Notes under the pieces: model-generated | What the model was told of the DNA's origin: nothing | The model's input: the letters and a program-made list of their open reading frames with translations, nothing else | The model's database searches: none | Assembly (NCBI RefSeq): GCF_020360975.1 | Contig: NW_025408671.1 | Span: 4,278,001 to 4,342,000 of the forward strand | Direction of reading: 5' to 3' | Length of the DNA: 64,000 bases | Source: Hirsutella rhossiliensis | Taxonomy: Eukaryota; Ascomycota; Sordariomycetes; Hypocreales; Ophiocordycipitaceae | Shown: positions 1 through 10,313 of the stretch, piece by piece | How the letters are laid out: each line of letters opens with the position of its first letter | How positions within the stretch are numbered: position 1 is the first letter of the stretch | Program-made: the position numbers and the translations under genes

Positions 1-620
1 TAGAAGTATTTAAAGTTACTTAATAAGGACTATAAGTAAAATAAGCGATACTATAAGTAGATTAGCTATAAAAACTATATAAAGAAATATAATAAGAACT
101 TTAATTTATTAAAGAATAAATATCTACTTACTATAATTAGGAAAGATTATAAGAACTAATCTTTTAGGAGGGAGATATAGTCTACCTTATATAATAAAAT
201 ATTAAAATAAAACGACTAAGTAATAAATTAGATTTTAAGAAACTTAGACCGTTTAAAGTTAAGATAGCTATTTTAAAAGTTAACTATAAACTTTCGCTAC
301 TAATAATAATATAGATATATCTAATATTTTATATCTTATTATTAAAACTAATACTATAAAACGCTAAACTATAGGATAGAATTAAAGTTAATAATAGTTA
401 AGAATATAAGCTAAATAAATACTAAATATAAAAAGATAAGGTTAGTAATAAGAATACCTTTTTAAATAGAAAGGATATAGACTAAAGGAAAATACCTAGG
501 AACTACTTAAGTACTTAACTTTTTATAGTTCTTTACTTTAATAGTTCTATTAAGTAAACCCTTACTTAGAAATATAAGGTTACTAAGAATAGTATCTTAG
601 TTTAATATATTTAAAGTACT
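1..620 (+). pseudogene. Gypsy integrase C-terminus plus chromodomain, degenerate
   Basis: In one plus frame from about 160 a stretch reads GDIVYL, then KLDFKKLRPFKVK and, after a stop, IYLIFYILLLK. This is the conserved post-integrase segment of Gypsy polyproteins (GDxVxL, KLxxKxxGPFxI, HPVFHVSLL) after C-to-T and G-to-A change. Further on, about 390-520, an acidic/aromatic stretch beginning EYE and continuing to a former W-x-P-like segment fits a chromodomain, the module that chromoviruses use to target integration to modified histones. Stops are TAG/TAA at former Gln/Trp positions. The same order is present on the minus strand at 48.1-47.6 kb. The reading is by eye; the integrase part is firm, the chromodomain less so. 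Confidence 0.6.
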
Positions 621-849
621 AAATAATTAAACCTCGCTAATAGTAATAGATTCTTTATTTAATAAATAAACTAATTTATCTTAAAAAGAACGTATTATAC
701 TATCTTCTTTATTAATAGCTTATATACCCTACTAAAATAACTTACTACCTTAGTCCTTTAAGAAATACTTTTATTTCCTAATTTAAGCTAAGTAATCTAT
801 TACTTCCTTTAATACTTCTTTTACTTTTCGTTAGTCTAAATTAATCTTT

Positions 850-1330
850 TACTATTAACTTATAATATAATAAACTAAAAAAGAAGGAATATTAGTAAAA
901 AGAATAATAAGGAAAGAAAAAGATAAAATAAATAAGCAAACGCTATATTATAACTATTATAAGAATAGCCTATAAAAGTATATTTAAAATACTAATTAAA
1001 ACGCTCGCTAACCTTATAAGTTAGGCCTAACTAAAAATAATAAGAGTAAGGTATAATTTTAATATTATAGATCTTAGTCTAAGATACTAGCTTTAATTAT
1101 TAATATAATTTATCGGAATTATAAGGATAGGATTTTTAAATATAACTAAATATACTATTAGTAGTATATCTTAGAAAGGATAAAAGATAAAGAACGATTA
1201 TACTTATATATAATATAATAAAGGTATATTTATATATAGCGGCTAAGGTAGTAGGTCTTAAAGGTAAGACTAAAAGGAAAGGAAGTATCCTATTATAACT
1301 ATAGTTTAATAAACCGCGGGGGACTAATAT
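850..1330 (+). pseudogene. Post-pol accessory frame of Gypsy family G4, formerly Cys-rich
   Basis: Downstream of the chromodomain an open-looking plus frame is rich in Tyr at spacings that suggest former cysteines: YNYYKN, YRNYKDR and YYQQYIL among them, with a basic ERIKDKERLY stretch. RIP changes TGY (Cys) to TAY (Tyr), so a Cys-rich, possibly zinc-binding, peptide is plausible. The inverted copy lies at about 46950-47430, which argues that this is part of the element and not local sequence. I do not recognise the family. It could be a C-terminal extension of pol, a separate 3' ORF, or a chance open frame in non-coding DNA. Confidence 0.3.
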
Positions 1331-1789
1331 ATATTATAAAGATATATAACGTAGGGGGTATAGAATATTAAACGGACTAATAGGCTAATTAAGTTTAAAG
1401 TAATAAGTTACTTAAGCGCTTTAATACTTTATAGCTAGGATTATAGGATTGCTTTAGCGCTTTAGCGCTTTTAGGTAATAAGATTACTTAGTACTCCTAG
1501 TAATCTAAGGAAGCTCTTAAGATATATAAGAAAGGAATAAAATACTCCTTTAAATAGATAGCTTAATAACTTTTAATATAATTATTATAATTTCTATTAT
1601 AATCTTATTTTTAATTCTAATTACTTAATTACTTAGTTATAGTTTATAGTTTATAACCTTTAGCTTATTACTAATATAATATACTTATTATTACTTAGAC
1701 TACGCTTTATTATATCTACTAATATAAACCCCTTAATAGGTTTATCCCTTAGGAATAATACCGGTTATTATATAGCTTTATACTAAGGG

Positions 1790-2616
1790 ACTAGTACTTA
1801 ATAAATAGTAGTAATTTTAATTCCTTTAACTATTTATTCTCCTAAGGTCTATATTTAGTAAAATAGAAGATAAAGAATAAAAAAAGGGATAAGTTAACCT
1901 TAACCTATAAACCCTAATATCTTCTTAAGAAGAAAGCTCTTACTCGCGTACTAATAAATACTAGCTTCTTAATTTCTTTTTATAAAAGAAATACTTAGGG
2001 AACTCTAGATAAAGGTAGAACTTTAACATATTAAAGCTTAAGTAATATAAAGCTTCTATTAATAGTTAGAAAGATACCTATTTCTAAGATATTTCCTATT
2101 AAGTTCTTATAGAAATAAAAGATAGCTTACCTTAGTAGTTAAGAGTAAAACTTCTACGATATAACTTACTAGCTTACTTAGCTAATTATTAAAGCTTATA
2201 AGAATAAATTAATAACCTAGAATATATACTAATAATAAGGTAATATTAGCTATAAGTAATAAAGCCTTATAAAAATTAATATAGTATAGCTTCCTTTACC
2301 TTACCTTAGCTACTTTTATTAAAAAGATAAAGCCTTAGAAGTTTATTAAACTATAATAACTAAAATAAAGAAGAACCTTTAAATAATACTACCCTTAGTA
2401 GTATATTTATAATAATTACCTTAGTAAACTAGCTAGTAAGCCTAATTATAAAAAAAGCTTTTATAAGACTATTAATAAAAGCTATAGTAAGAGAAACTAA
2501 GGATAATACTACTATAAACCCTTCTTAAGTACCCTTAGTATATATTAAACTAAAAGATATAGGGAAGTTTAACCCTATTAGCTCTTTTAATATAACGTTT
2601 AATATCCTTAGAGAAA
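1790..2616 (+). pseudogene. Element H gag, N-terminal part, degenerate
   Basis: Plus-strand sequence left of Copia-1. The last codons read ...IGKFNPISSF...ITFNILRETK, and the frame resumes directly after the Copia-1 right target duplication, so the Copia element interrupted an uninterrupted gag reading frame. The upstream 600 bp are too RIP-damaged to place a start codon and contain many former Gln/Trp stops. Gag forms the cytoplasmic particle in which Gypsy elements are reverse transcribed. The assignment rests on continuity with the better gag segment at 8667-9250. The first few hundred bases may include part of the element's untranslated leader. Confidence 0.5.
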
Positions 2617-2621
2617 CTAAG

Positions 2622-3186
2622 TCTTAAGGTATATGAGCAAAAGCGGAATTTTGGGAAATCAAGGAATCACGTAAAACTACGTGATAGAGGGGAAGAAGGG
2701 GTATAAGGTAGGATTTTCAACGGAATTTATTGGTAGTGTATTGGTGTGTGGAAGAGGTGTTAAAGTTAATGATTCTCAATCTATCTACCAGCGGACATGC
2801 TGTCTTATATAGACAATTGTAGCTGAACGGAAGAACCTTTCGGGACCAGATTTAGGCTGCCGTATAGCCCTGAGACTGAGGAATTCCGTGATACCTCGAG
2901 TGAATCTGGAAGTGTCTTAGTTCCACTGATATTCGTGTTTAAAGGAGGTTGGTCGTGCCGGTGTTCTTAAGAGGTCTTAGCTAGCATTCCAAGCTAGCTC
3001 TGTTCCTTCGATTCCCGATTGTACGATAACCGGCAACCCGTTTAATGCATAATGACATGCAAAATGACGAGCGATTCTTACTCTATAAGATGAGATTTTG
3101 TCTATAATTAATATACTACTTATTGGCTTATATAATCGGGAGTATATTATAGCTGCTTTATTTATAGTAGGAACACCGTTCCTATA
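2622..3186 (-). repeat. Copia-1 3' LTR (family LTR-A)
   Basis: Left LTR copy, 565 bp. Compared with the right copy it carries about six transitions, a 2-bp deletion near 3141 (GGGAGTATA against GGGAGAGTATA) and a 1-bp loss at its inner end (TTCCTATA against TTCCTTACA). The outer end follows the CTAAG target duplication. Confidence 0.95.
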
Positions 3187-3198
3187 GCCTCCTTAAAG
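3187..3198 (-). promoter_or_regulatory. Copia-1 polypurine tract
   Basis: Immediately inside the 3' LTR the minus strand reads CTTTAAGGAGGC, a purine-rich stretch in the position where plus-strand DNA synthesis of an LTR retrotransposon is primed. The assignment is by position and composition. Confidence 0.6.
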
Positions 3199-3555
3199 AG
3201 TAGATTTATATACTCTTTACTGATTTATTTATAGTAGTATATATATAGGGTAAAAACCTAATTTAGGAAAACCATTCTTATACCTTAATAGGATATATAA
3301 AAACCTATTCTTTCTTAGGAAAAAATCCTTAGGTATATACTAATAGAAAAACCTATAGTAGGAAAAATCTATAGTTATAATAATTATTTATAGGATAACC
3401 TTATATAAGGTAAAACCTATTATTGCTAGGAAAATCTTAATAGATAAAAACCTAGTAAATATTTCTCTAGGAAACCTAAAAAGGAAAAACCTAGTAGAGG
3501 AAAGATATAGAAAGCATAAGAAATATCTAAAAACCCCTTTTAATTGCTTAGGAAC

Positions 3556-3990
3556 TTATATTAAGGATAGACCGTCTCTAAATTTATAGAGTAATCTAGG
3601 TCTTAATTCCTTTGTAAAAATATCAGCTATATTATCTTCTAATTTAATATAAAAAACTCTAATTTCCCCTTCTCTTATACTAGTTCTAGTATAGTAATAG
3701 GCTAATCTTATATGCTTAGACCTTTTATAAAATTCCGGATTTTCTGCTAATTTAATAGCAGTAGTATTATCCGTTAAAATAGGAGGTATAGTATTAGGAA
3801 TCTTAATAGATAGATCCTTAGTAATATTTTTAAAAAGCATATTTAAATAAACAGCTTCTTTATTTGCCTCCCTAAGGCCAATATACTCTGCTTCGTAGGT
3901 AGAAAGGGCAACGGCTTTCTGCTTAGAGCAAGCCCAGCTTATTATATTATTATATATATAAAAACAGTAACCGGAAAGGATTTTCCGTCC
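3556..3990 (-). pseudogene. Copia-1 RNase H domain
   Basis: The minus frame opens with a Copia RNase H segment, SKQKAVALSTYEAEY then LREANKEAVYL (about 3845-3935), where EAEY carries a catalytic acid. It continues through the 94-residue open stretch 3556-3840 with LTDNTTAIKLAENP, KHIRLAYYYTR and NIADIFTKEL, the hallmark C-terminus of Ty1/Copia pol (KHIDxxYHxxR, ADxxTKxL). RIP-type changes are visible, e.g. YYY where the family has YHY. RNase H removes the RNA strand during cDNA synthesis. The frame is the same as that of the reverse transcriptase. The former start at 3840 is only an internal Met; this is the tail of a polyprotein. Confidence 0.9.
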
Positions 3991-4079
3991 GTTAAATCCG
4001 ACGCCCAGCTAGAGTCAGTAAAACCCTTTATATATAGATAGGTAAAAGGATATTGCAATTATATTTAATCTTTAGGCTA

Positions 4080-5500
4080 GGAATTTATTTAAATATTTCT
4101 AAATTATATTTAAAGCCTTAAAATGCGTCTGGTCGGGCTTAGCCATGAATCTAGCGCAGGAAATTACAGAATATAAGATATCTGGCCTAGTAAATAAGGC
4201 TAAGTATAATAGAGATCCTATTTCTTTCTAAAATTGCAATATATCTTCCTTAGAAGGTAATTCCTTTGCTTTTATAAGCTTAAAGCCTACTATAGCGGGT
4301 AAATTCAGAGTTCCTAAACCTTCTTTATTAAATTCCTTAATTTATTTAAGGTATAATTTTCTTGGGATATATATAGCTCTTTATTTTCTCGGTTTATTAT
4401 AATATTTAGACCTAAGAAGTCTTTTATATCTCCTAAGATAGTAAAATCTAGGAATTTAGATAATTCTTTAAATAATCTTTCTTCTATTATAGATTTAGAG
4501 GGCCCTACTATAAGAAAGTCGTCGACGTAAATTGCTAAGGCTATACTATAGTCCTTATTTATAAATACTCCTTCGTCTATTAAAAGAGGAAGAAATCCGA
4601 GATTATTTAGTATAATTTTTAAATGATTATACTAGAGCTTAGGACTTTATTTTAGGCTATATAATGCTTTCTTTAGCTTTGCTTTAATTTGACCGGTTTT
4701 ATATAGGTCTAGGAATTTAGTTAATTTAATTCCTTTAGCTCTATAAGCTGATCTATGTTTTAAATAATATTCTTTAAGAGCGTATTCTTCGTAGCCTATA
4801 GGAAGATCGATATATACTTCGCTATCTATATCGGCATATACGAATGCATTTGTTATATCTATTTATAAAGCTTCGAATTCGTAGATAATAGCTAAAATAA
4901 GCAGAATTCTAATAGATTCGGGTCTAGCCGTAGTCGAGAAGGTATCTAGGAAATCTAAGCTATAGATCTGCTTAAATCCCTATATTACGAAACAGGCTTT
5001 ATATTTTATTATATTATTTTAACTATCCTTCTTAATAGTATAGACCTAGCGGCCTCCTATAGCCTCCCTATCCCTAGGGAGGTAGGAAAATTCCCAAGTT
5101 TTATATTTAATTAGCTAGATAATCTCCTTAATCATAGCATCTTTCTAAAATGCTATTTCAGGGCTATTTATTGCCTATTTATAGGTCTTTGGAATTTTTA
5201 GATCCTGATTTTCTATACTAGCTAGAATTAACTCTGTAAAATCGCAGTTTAGAAATAAATTAACGTTAGGGTATTCGATATAGTTAGAATTAAACCCTTC
5301 CGGCTTCTTAGGTAATTCTACTACTATTTTACTAGTAGTAGGAATAGGATCGTTATTTAGAGACTCTTCTTCTATAGAGGGCGAGGGACTTTTATCTCTA
5401 GGTTCTCTAGTAGCTTCCTCTATAGGGATATAGCTTTCTAGCTTATCTTTATTCGGAATAGAATTAAAATTAAAGGTATTATTACTACTAGAGATTTCTA
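4080..5500 (-). pseudogene. Copia-1 reverse transcriptase
   Basis: The catalytic core reads AIYVDDFLIVGPS on the minus strand (YVDD at 4519-4530), the canonical Ty1/Copia RT motif, with both aspartates intact and encoded GAC GAC. Upstream sequence (higher coordinates) shows the expected RVT_2-type context, interrupted by TAG/TAA at former Gln/Trp codons, so no long open frame survives. The domain copies element RNA into DNA inside the virus-like particle. Its frame matches RNase H but not the integrase frame upstream, implying at least one indel between about 5500 and 5805 or within the 5' part of RT. Confidence 0.9.
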
Positions 5501-5799
5501 GATTTTTTATAAATTTATTTTCTAGTATAGTAATATCTCTAGAGATAGTAATCTTTCTCTTAGAAAAATCCTAGATTTTATATGCATTTTCTAAATAGCC
5601 TACTATTATTCCCTTAAAAGCTCTATTATCTAGCTTATCTTTAGGGTCTTTATTCTTATAATATATAAGGCTTCGAAGGTCTTAATTTTATTCAAGGTCT
5701 CGAAGGGTAGTATTATATTATCCTCTTTCTATAGGACTTTTAAATCCTATCGCAGAATGCGGTGATCTATTATATAAATAGGTAGCTGTTAAAACAGCT

Positions 5800-6400
5800 T
5801 CTCCCTATAGATATTTAGGAAGCCTAGCAGTAAATAAAAGAGCTCGTACTTTTTCTAATATAGTACGATTTATTCTTTCTATTCTACTATTAGATTCCGG
5901 CGTCCTAGGAGGACTAGAATTAAAGGTAATTCCTTCTTTTTCGCAATAAAGCTTTATTTTATATATAAATTCTTTAGCATTATCAGAAAATGCTTCTCTA
6001 ATCCTAGTATTTTTAGGGTTATTTTCTACCCTATTTTTAAATTCTAGGAACCTATCTAGAGCTTCTCCCTTTTTTCGAAGAAGGTATATTTCTAGATATC
6101 GGGTTCCTACGTCTAGGAAAGAAATATAATAGTGATATTTATTATAAGTAGGCACTTTAATTAGCCCCTAAATATCTAATACTATTTTTTCTAAATAAGA
6201 ATAAGACTTATAAGAAGGTTGTTTATTAACCTTATTCGTTGCTTTAGCTCTAATATATATTTCGCATTGCCTTATTTTATTTTCCTCTTCTAGAGGCATT
6301 TTTATATCCTTATTATATCTTTTTAATATTTCTAAAATAGCCCTACTATTTATATGCCCTAAGCGTAAGTGCCAAGTATAAAAATCTATATCCTTTGCTT
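5800..6400 (-). pseudogene. Copia-1 integrase (GAG-pre-integrase plus catalytic core)
   Basis: A WHLRLGHINSRA segment (about 6340-6380) is the zinc-binding GAG-pre-integrase signature of Ty1/Copia elements. The 116-residue open stretch 5805-6155 is the DDE integrase core: FLDVGTRYLEIYLL around the first Asp, FSDNAKEF around the second, then SSPPRTPESNSRIERINRTI containing the final Glu region and the conserved ER-N-T motif. Integrase inserts the cDNA and makes the 5-bp target duplication seen here. All three acidic positions appear present. PESNSRIE stands where the family has PQSNGxxE, consistent with a G-to-A change. The internal Met at 6155 is not a true start. Confidence 0.93.
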
Positions 6401-6639
6401 TTAAAGACGTAATAAGGATCGATTAGCTTTCTAATAAAGGTTCTATAAGAATATAATATAATTTATTTCTAAGAAATCCTTTAGTAAGGACCTTAGCCTT
6501 ATTATCTAATAAAAGGACTTTATTTCCTCCTATTAAGGCATAGGTATTATTAAAATAAGATTGGGATAGTATATTTACCCCTAATTCGGGTATATAAAAG
6601 CAGTCTCGAAGGATATACCTTTTTCTACTATACAGGAAC

Positions 6640-7202
6640 TTAAATACTAAGTCCCCTTTCCTTTTACTAATATAAAGGAAGCTTTTCCTAGCAAACTTTA
6701 GACTTAATTTCTTTATAGTTAATAAGGAAATTCTTATTAGATACTATATGCCTAGTAGCTCCGGTATTATATATAAAATCAAAGATCCTTTTATTCTTAT
6801 GACTAGAAATCCTCCTTCTCTTGCCTTTAAGACTAATTCCTTTATTCTAGGAATCGAGGCTTTTAGAGGTCCTAAAAGAGAGTCTTTATTAGCTTCTACT
6901 ATAGGGGTAATTATAGAGGTTAAAATTACCTCTAAATCCTTAGACGTATGCATAGGGGTCGGGGCCCTAGAGAGGTCTATAAGGTCGATATCTCGGTCTA
7001 TATTTTCTTCTTACGAAGCTATATTTAAGACCTTATTACTATCTTCCGAATCGGACTCTAGCTCGGTAATTCGAGCCTTCCTTTTTTTATTAGTAGTAGA
7101 AATGCTACTAGAAGGGGATTTCTTCCTAGAAGAAGAAGAAGAAGAAGATTTTCTCTTCTTAGAAATTCGAGTCCTATCGTCCTTTTTTCCTTTATTTAAT
7201 AC
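6640..7202 (-). pseudogene. Copia-1 gag-pol linker and aspartic protease
   Basis: After the gag zinc knuckle the gag frame continues through a basic, Ser-rich linker (KKRKSSSSSSRKK, about 7125-7165, from a GAA/TCT repeat) to about 6800. The protease active site is in a different frame: YNTGATRHIVSNKNF at about 6720-6771, against D-[TS]-G-A in functional enzymes. The Asp is replaced by Asn, as expected if TATGAT became TATAAT. The protease frame is shifted by -1 relative to gag and also differs from the integrase frame. Either compensating indels or a former programmed frameshift could explain this. With Asp lost, the protease cannot be active. Confidence 0.75.
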
Positions 7203-7960
7203 CTAATAAGCGGGAGCCTTATTCGGGTATAATTTATAGCAATTTACTATAAAATGCCCTAGTTTTTTGCATTCCTTATAATAAGGAGTATCCGTAGAAT
7301 TTCTATGGGATTTCCAAGGCTTCCTTCGTATTAGGAAGGCTTTCTCCGAAGATTCGTCTATATCCTCTATTCTTCTAGCTTCGTCTAAAAGACTAGCTAT
7401 AAGGGTTTCGAGGGTAAACGCCGCAGAATTATGCCTAAGGCTCTGCGTAATATTTGTAATATAGCTTCTAAATTCCTTATTAAGGCAATTAAGAATCCAT
7501 GCTATAAGAATAACTTCTAGAATTTCTATATTACGGGATTTTAAATCCTCGTAGATTTCCTTTACCTTATAAAGGTATTTCTCTAAATCAGAGTCCGAGG
7601 GACTAAGATTAAAGAGCTGCTTAATAAGCAGATAATTCGACGAAAAGTTCGACGGATTATATAGCTTTTTAAGCTTATCCCACGCTTCTTTAGCATTTTT
7701 TAGATGCCGAATTTGCATTAAGGGACCATCTTCGACTCGAAGGAATATTATAGATAAAGCCTCCGTAGTCTATATATGATTTGCTTGCTCTAGAGCAGCA
7801 ATAAGCTTTTCTTTTATAAGGATAGCTTCCATCCTCGTAGTCTATAAGGTATAATTTGAATTTCCCTTAAGTCTAGTAAATTCGTATTCTTTCTATCTAC
7901 CTATTTTATATAAATTCGGTATTATTTCGTTCGTAGGGATCGAGAAGTCTAGACGGGAGT
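7203..7960 (-). pseudogene. Copia-1 gag with CCHC zinc knuckle
   Basis: A UBN2-type Copia gag. The 171-residue open part (7203-7718) contains HLKNAKEAWDKLKKLY and the RSYITNITQSL-type helical region, and ends with a zinc knuckle YKECKKLGHFIVNC, i.e. CX2CX4HX4C with the first Cys changed to Tyr. Upstream the frame continues through stops at former Gln/Trp codons: MEAILIKEKLIAALEQ (about 7780-7835) and EYEFTRLKGNSNY (about 7855-7900), which is the usual N-terminal core of these gags, so the real start is near 7930-7970 and not at the internal Met at 7718. Gag packages element RNA. Loss of a knuckle Cys and at least two stops make it non-functional. Confidence 0.9.
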
Positions 7961-8081
7961 TTAAGAGCTTAGGAAGGTAAAAGAAGTCGGGGGGAATTTC
8001 GAAAGGAATTTTAATTGAATATTTCGACGAGGAATTTCAAAGGTATAAGTAGTTGATTTCCCGGCTTAAAAGGAGCAAGCC

Positions 8082-8093
8082 GGGCTCATAACC
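8082..8093 (-). promoter_or_regulatory. Copia-1 primer binding site, half-tRNA-iMet type
   Basis: Directly inside the 5' LTR the minus strand reads GGTTATGAGCCC. Its complement GGGCTCATAACC is the anticodon stem-loop sequence of eukaryotic initiator tRNA-Met (CAU anticodon inside). Drosophila copia and yeast Ty5 are known to prime with this internal region of tRNA-iMet, not with the tRNA 3' end. The match is 12 of 12, ends flush with the LTR, and has escaped RIP. That it is the functional primer site is inference from position and match. Confidence 0.85.
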
Positions 8094-8661
8094 TCTTAAG
8101 GTATATGAGCAAAAGCGGAATTTTGGGAAATCAAGGAATCACGTAAGACTACGTGATAGAGGGGAAGAAGGAGTATAAGGTAGGATTTTCAACGGAATTT
8201 ATTGGTAGTGTATTGGTGTGTGGAAGAGGTGTTGAAGTTAATGATTCTTAATCTATCTACCAGCGGACATGCTGTCTTATATAGACAATTGTAGCTGAAC
8301 GGAAGAACCTTTCGGGACCAGATTTAGGCTGCCGTATAGCCCTGAGACTGAGGAATTCCGTGATACCTCGAGTGAATCTGGAAGTGTCTTGGTTCCACTG
8401 ATATTCGTGTTTAAAGGAGGTTGGTCGTGCCGGTGTTCTTAAGAGGTCTTAGCTAGCATTCCAAGCTAGCTCTGTTCCTTCGATTCCCGATTGTACGATA
8501 ACCGGCAACCCGTTTAATGCATAATGACATGCAAAATGACGAGCGATTCTTGCTCTATAAGATGAGATTTTGTCTATAATTAATATACTACTTATTGGCT
8601 TATATAATCGGGAGAGTATATTATAGCTGCTTTATTTATAGTAGGAACACCGTTCCTTACA
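8094..8661 (-). repeat. Copia-1 5' LTR (family LTR-A), least mutated copy
   Basis: 568 bp. It keeps TG at the element's 5' terminus (plus-strand end ...CCTTACA) and many CA/TG sites, e.g. TGGTAGTGTATTGGTGTGTG at about 8203-8222. It is the best available reference for the four solo copies. The outer flank is CTAAG. Confidence 0.95.
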
Positions 8662-8666
8662 CTAAG

Positions 8667-9300
8667 AAAATAATTATATATAAAAGTATTAATCGATTTA
8701 TTAATTCCTTAAAGTAGGTAGCTATTCGCGGACTAAAATACGCTAATAAACTAGTAATATTAATCCTTAGCTTACTATATAAAACCGCTATTAAATAGTA
8801 TTTTAGCGGTCTTAGTAAATCTAACTAAGCTATACTTTATACTTTAAACTAAGGATATACCGCTTAGTATACTAAACTATAAAAACGCTTTACTATTTAG
8901 CTAAAAGTAGCTTTAAGATCTTTATAAATAAAATAATTTACTATCTTAGATATTATAAATAAAGCTAACTTTTATAAATAGATCTTAAAGCTCCGCTAAA
9001 AAGTAAAAGTAGTATTATACTTAAAAGAGTACCTTACTATATTAGTTTATTAACGACTAAACGTATTACTATAAGAATTATTCCGCTAACTTATTAGTTT
9101 AGAATTATTTAATACTTAGATTAATAATTATAGGTAACTTATCCTATAGTTAGAAACTAAGCTAATAGTTAAGTTATAAAGAAAGATAAGTAATATAGTA
9201 AAAGGATATATATAAAGCGGATTATATAAAACTAAGAATAAGACTATAGTAAACTCTACCTTATTTATAGCTAAACTAACTAGTTAGAAACCCTAGGAAT
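8667..9300 (+). pseudogene. Element H gag, central part
   Basis: Continuing in frame from the segment left of Copia-1, the plus strand reads YKSINRFINSLK, then after a stop VAIRGLKYANKL, then LLYKTAIK-stop-YFSGLSKSN and further Lys/Leu-rich helices (KVALRSL, FTILDIINKANFYK). The L-x-G-x-A-x-x-W-[YF] type signature (here LLYKTAIK followed by TAG for Trp and YF) is typical of Gypsy gag. Stops sit at former Gln and Trp codons. The zinc knuckle was not clearly located. Codons are biased to Tyr, Asn, Lys and Ile, as expected from RIP on both strands. Confidence 0.65.
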
Positions 9301-10313
9301 AAAGATAATTTTAATAGAAAGGAAATATAATAACTATATTAAGATAGAATAATCTATACTAAGTAGATATAAGCTTAGTATTAAACTAGTTAACTAGTCC
9401 TTAAACTAAACTATAGCCTTAGGATTTAAAACTAAAGGAGGGCTCTTAAGAAAACCTAATTATTATTAACCTTACCTATTAGCTTTAAGCGGTACTAACT
9501 AACGACTAAGGTAAGATATACCTCTCTTAGGAAATATAAAACTAAATCTTATTTACTTAGGATAAAGGGCTAAAAGATAAGAATACTACTATTAATATAA
9601 GAAAAGAAACTAAAGAAATAAAAGATAAGATCCTATTTATTCTTAATATAATAGAAGCGGAACCTATAAGACTAAGTAGTTCGCTTAAAATACTAAGGAA
9701 CTAGCTAACTATAAGAGCGGCGCTATAAACCGAAATATTAAATCTAATAAAGCTATCTTAGTTTATATATACTTAGATATCTATCTTTAAAGCTAAAAGC
9801 TTAAACTAACTATTAAATATATATATAGACTTTAGTATAGCCTACTCTATAAATAAGGAAGACTAGCCTAACTACTTTAGTAATATAACCCTCGAAATAA
9901 CCTAGTAGGTCCTACTATCTAGTATAAAGAAAAGCTAAACTAAAGGTTAAGCGACCTTAATAATTAATATCCTAAGGAAATAAAGAATAGGATTTAAGGT
10001 TAAGTAATTTACTATCGGCGCCTAAGTAGTTTAAACCCTATTTATAGAATTATTACTTAAATAAGATTTCTTAGTACTAAATAAAGTTAATATCTTAAAC
10101 TCTAAGGGAATAATATCTATTAGCTTATATAGTAACCTAATAGTTATAGCTCGCTTAACTTAATAGGGCTATACGATCTATTATTATATTATATACTAAG
10201 CTAATATCGACGTCCTTATATATAGGATAGAATGCTTATTAGTATAAATTAAGGACGTACTAAGAGATCGAGACCTAGTATTTTTTTTAAGAGACCTATT
10301 ATTAGCTTATAAC
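9301..10313 (+). pseudogene. Element H gag C-terminus and protease region
   Basis: About 1 kb of element H between recognisable gag and reverse transcriptase. By position it should hold the gag zinc-knuckle region and aspartic protease. I could not place either motif with confidence: sequence between 9850 and 10250 has protease-like hydrophobic strands but no clear D-[ST]-G. The segment ends at the ATAAC target duplication of the solo LTR and resumes at 10880. Nothing else is seen here. Confidence 0.4.

Larger units (their letters stand above)
1..1790 (+). mobile_element. 3' end of a RIP-degraded Ty3/Gypsy chromovirus (family G4)
   Basis: This segment is the end of a plus-strand Gypsy element. 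It aligns, in inverted orientation, with about 46510-48290, the 3' end of the fuller G4 copy. It contains the integrase C-terminal region, a chromodomain-like stretch, a downstream Tyr/Lys-rich frame and an AT-rich non-coding tail (about 1330-1790) with the look of a U3/R region, including repeated GCGCTTTA-type motifs near 1417-1470. The element's 5' part lies outside the window. Its right limit is inferred from where similarity to the 46.5 kb copy fades (about 1773-1800). No matching 5' LTR can be identified, so the terminal repeat is unproven. CA and TG are almost absent. Confidence 0.75.
2622..8661 (-). mobile_element. Copia-1: nearly complete Ty1/Copia LTR retrotransposon
   Basis: A 6040 bp minus-strand element flanked by the direct 5-bp duplication CTAAG (2617-2621 and 8662-8666). 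It has two LTRs of 565 and 568 bp, a primer binding site inside the 5' LTR (8082-8093), gag, protease, integrase, reverse transcriptase and RNase H in the Ty1/Copia order, and a polypurine tract next to the 3' LTR. On its own strand the LTR runs TGTAAGGAACGG...CCTTAAGA. Unlike its surroundings it keeps many CA and TG dinucleotides. The LTRs differ mainly by transitions plus two small indels, so it is the youngest insertion here. Premature stops and frame changes make it non-autonomous. It interrupts the gag frame of element H. Confidence 0.95.

Noticed and set aside
1346..1773. A 428 bp LTR with TATAAC...GTTATTATA ends for family G4
   Set aside because: The aligned base in the 46.9 kb copy is C, not T, at the proposed first position, and no second copy of this repeat exists at the 5' end of G4, so the ends are not supported.
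6744..6953. 69-codon minus-strand frame as a separate small gene
   Set aside because: It is the tail of the Copia-1 gag/linker frame; the internal Met is not a start and the protease continues in another frame.
6748..7206. 152-codon open frame on the plus strand
   Set aside because: It is antisense to the Copia-1 gag-pol linker; its Ser/Glu runs mirror the GAA/TCT repeat of the real minus-strand frame.
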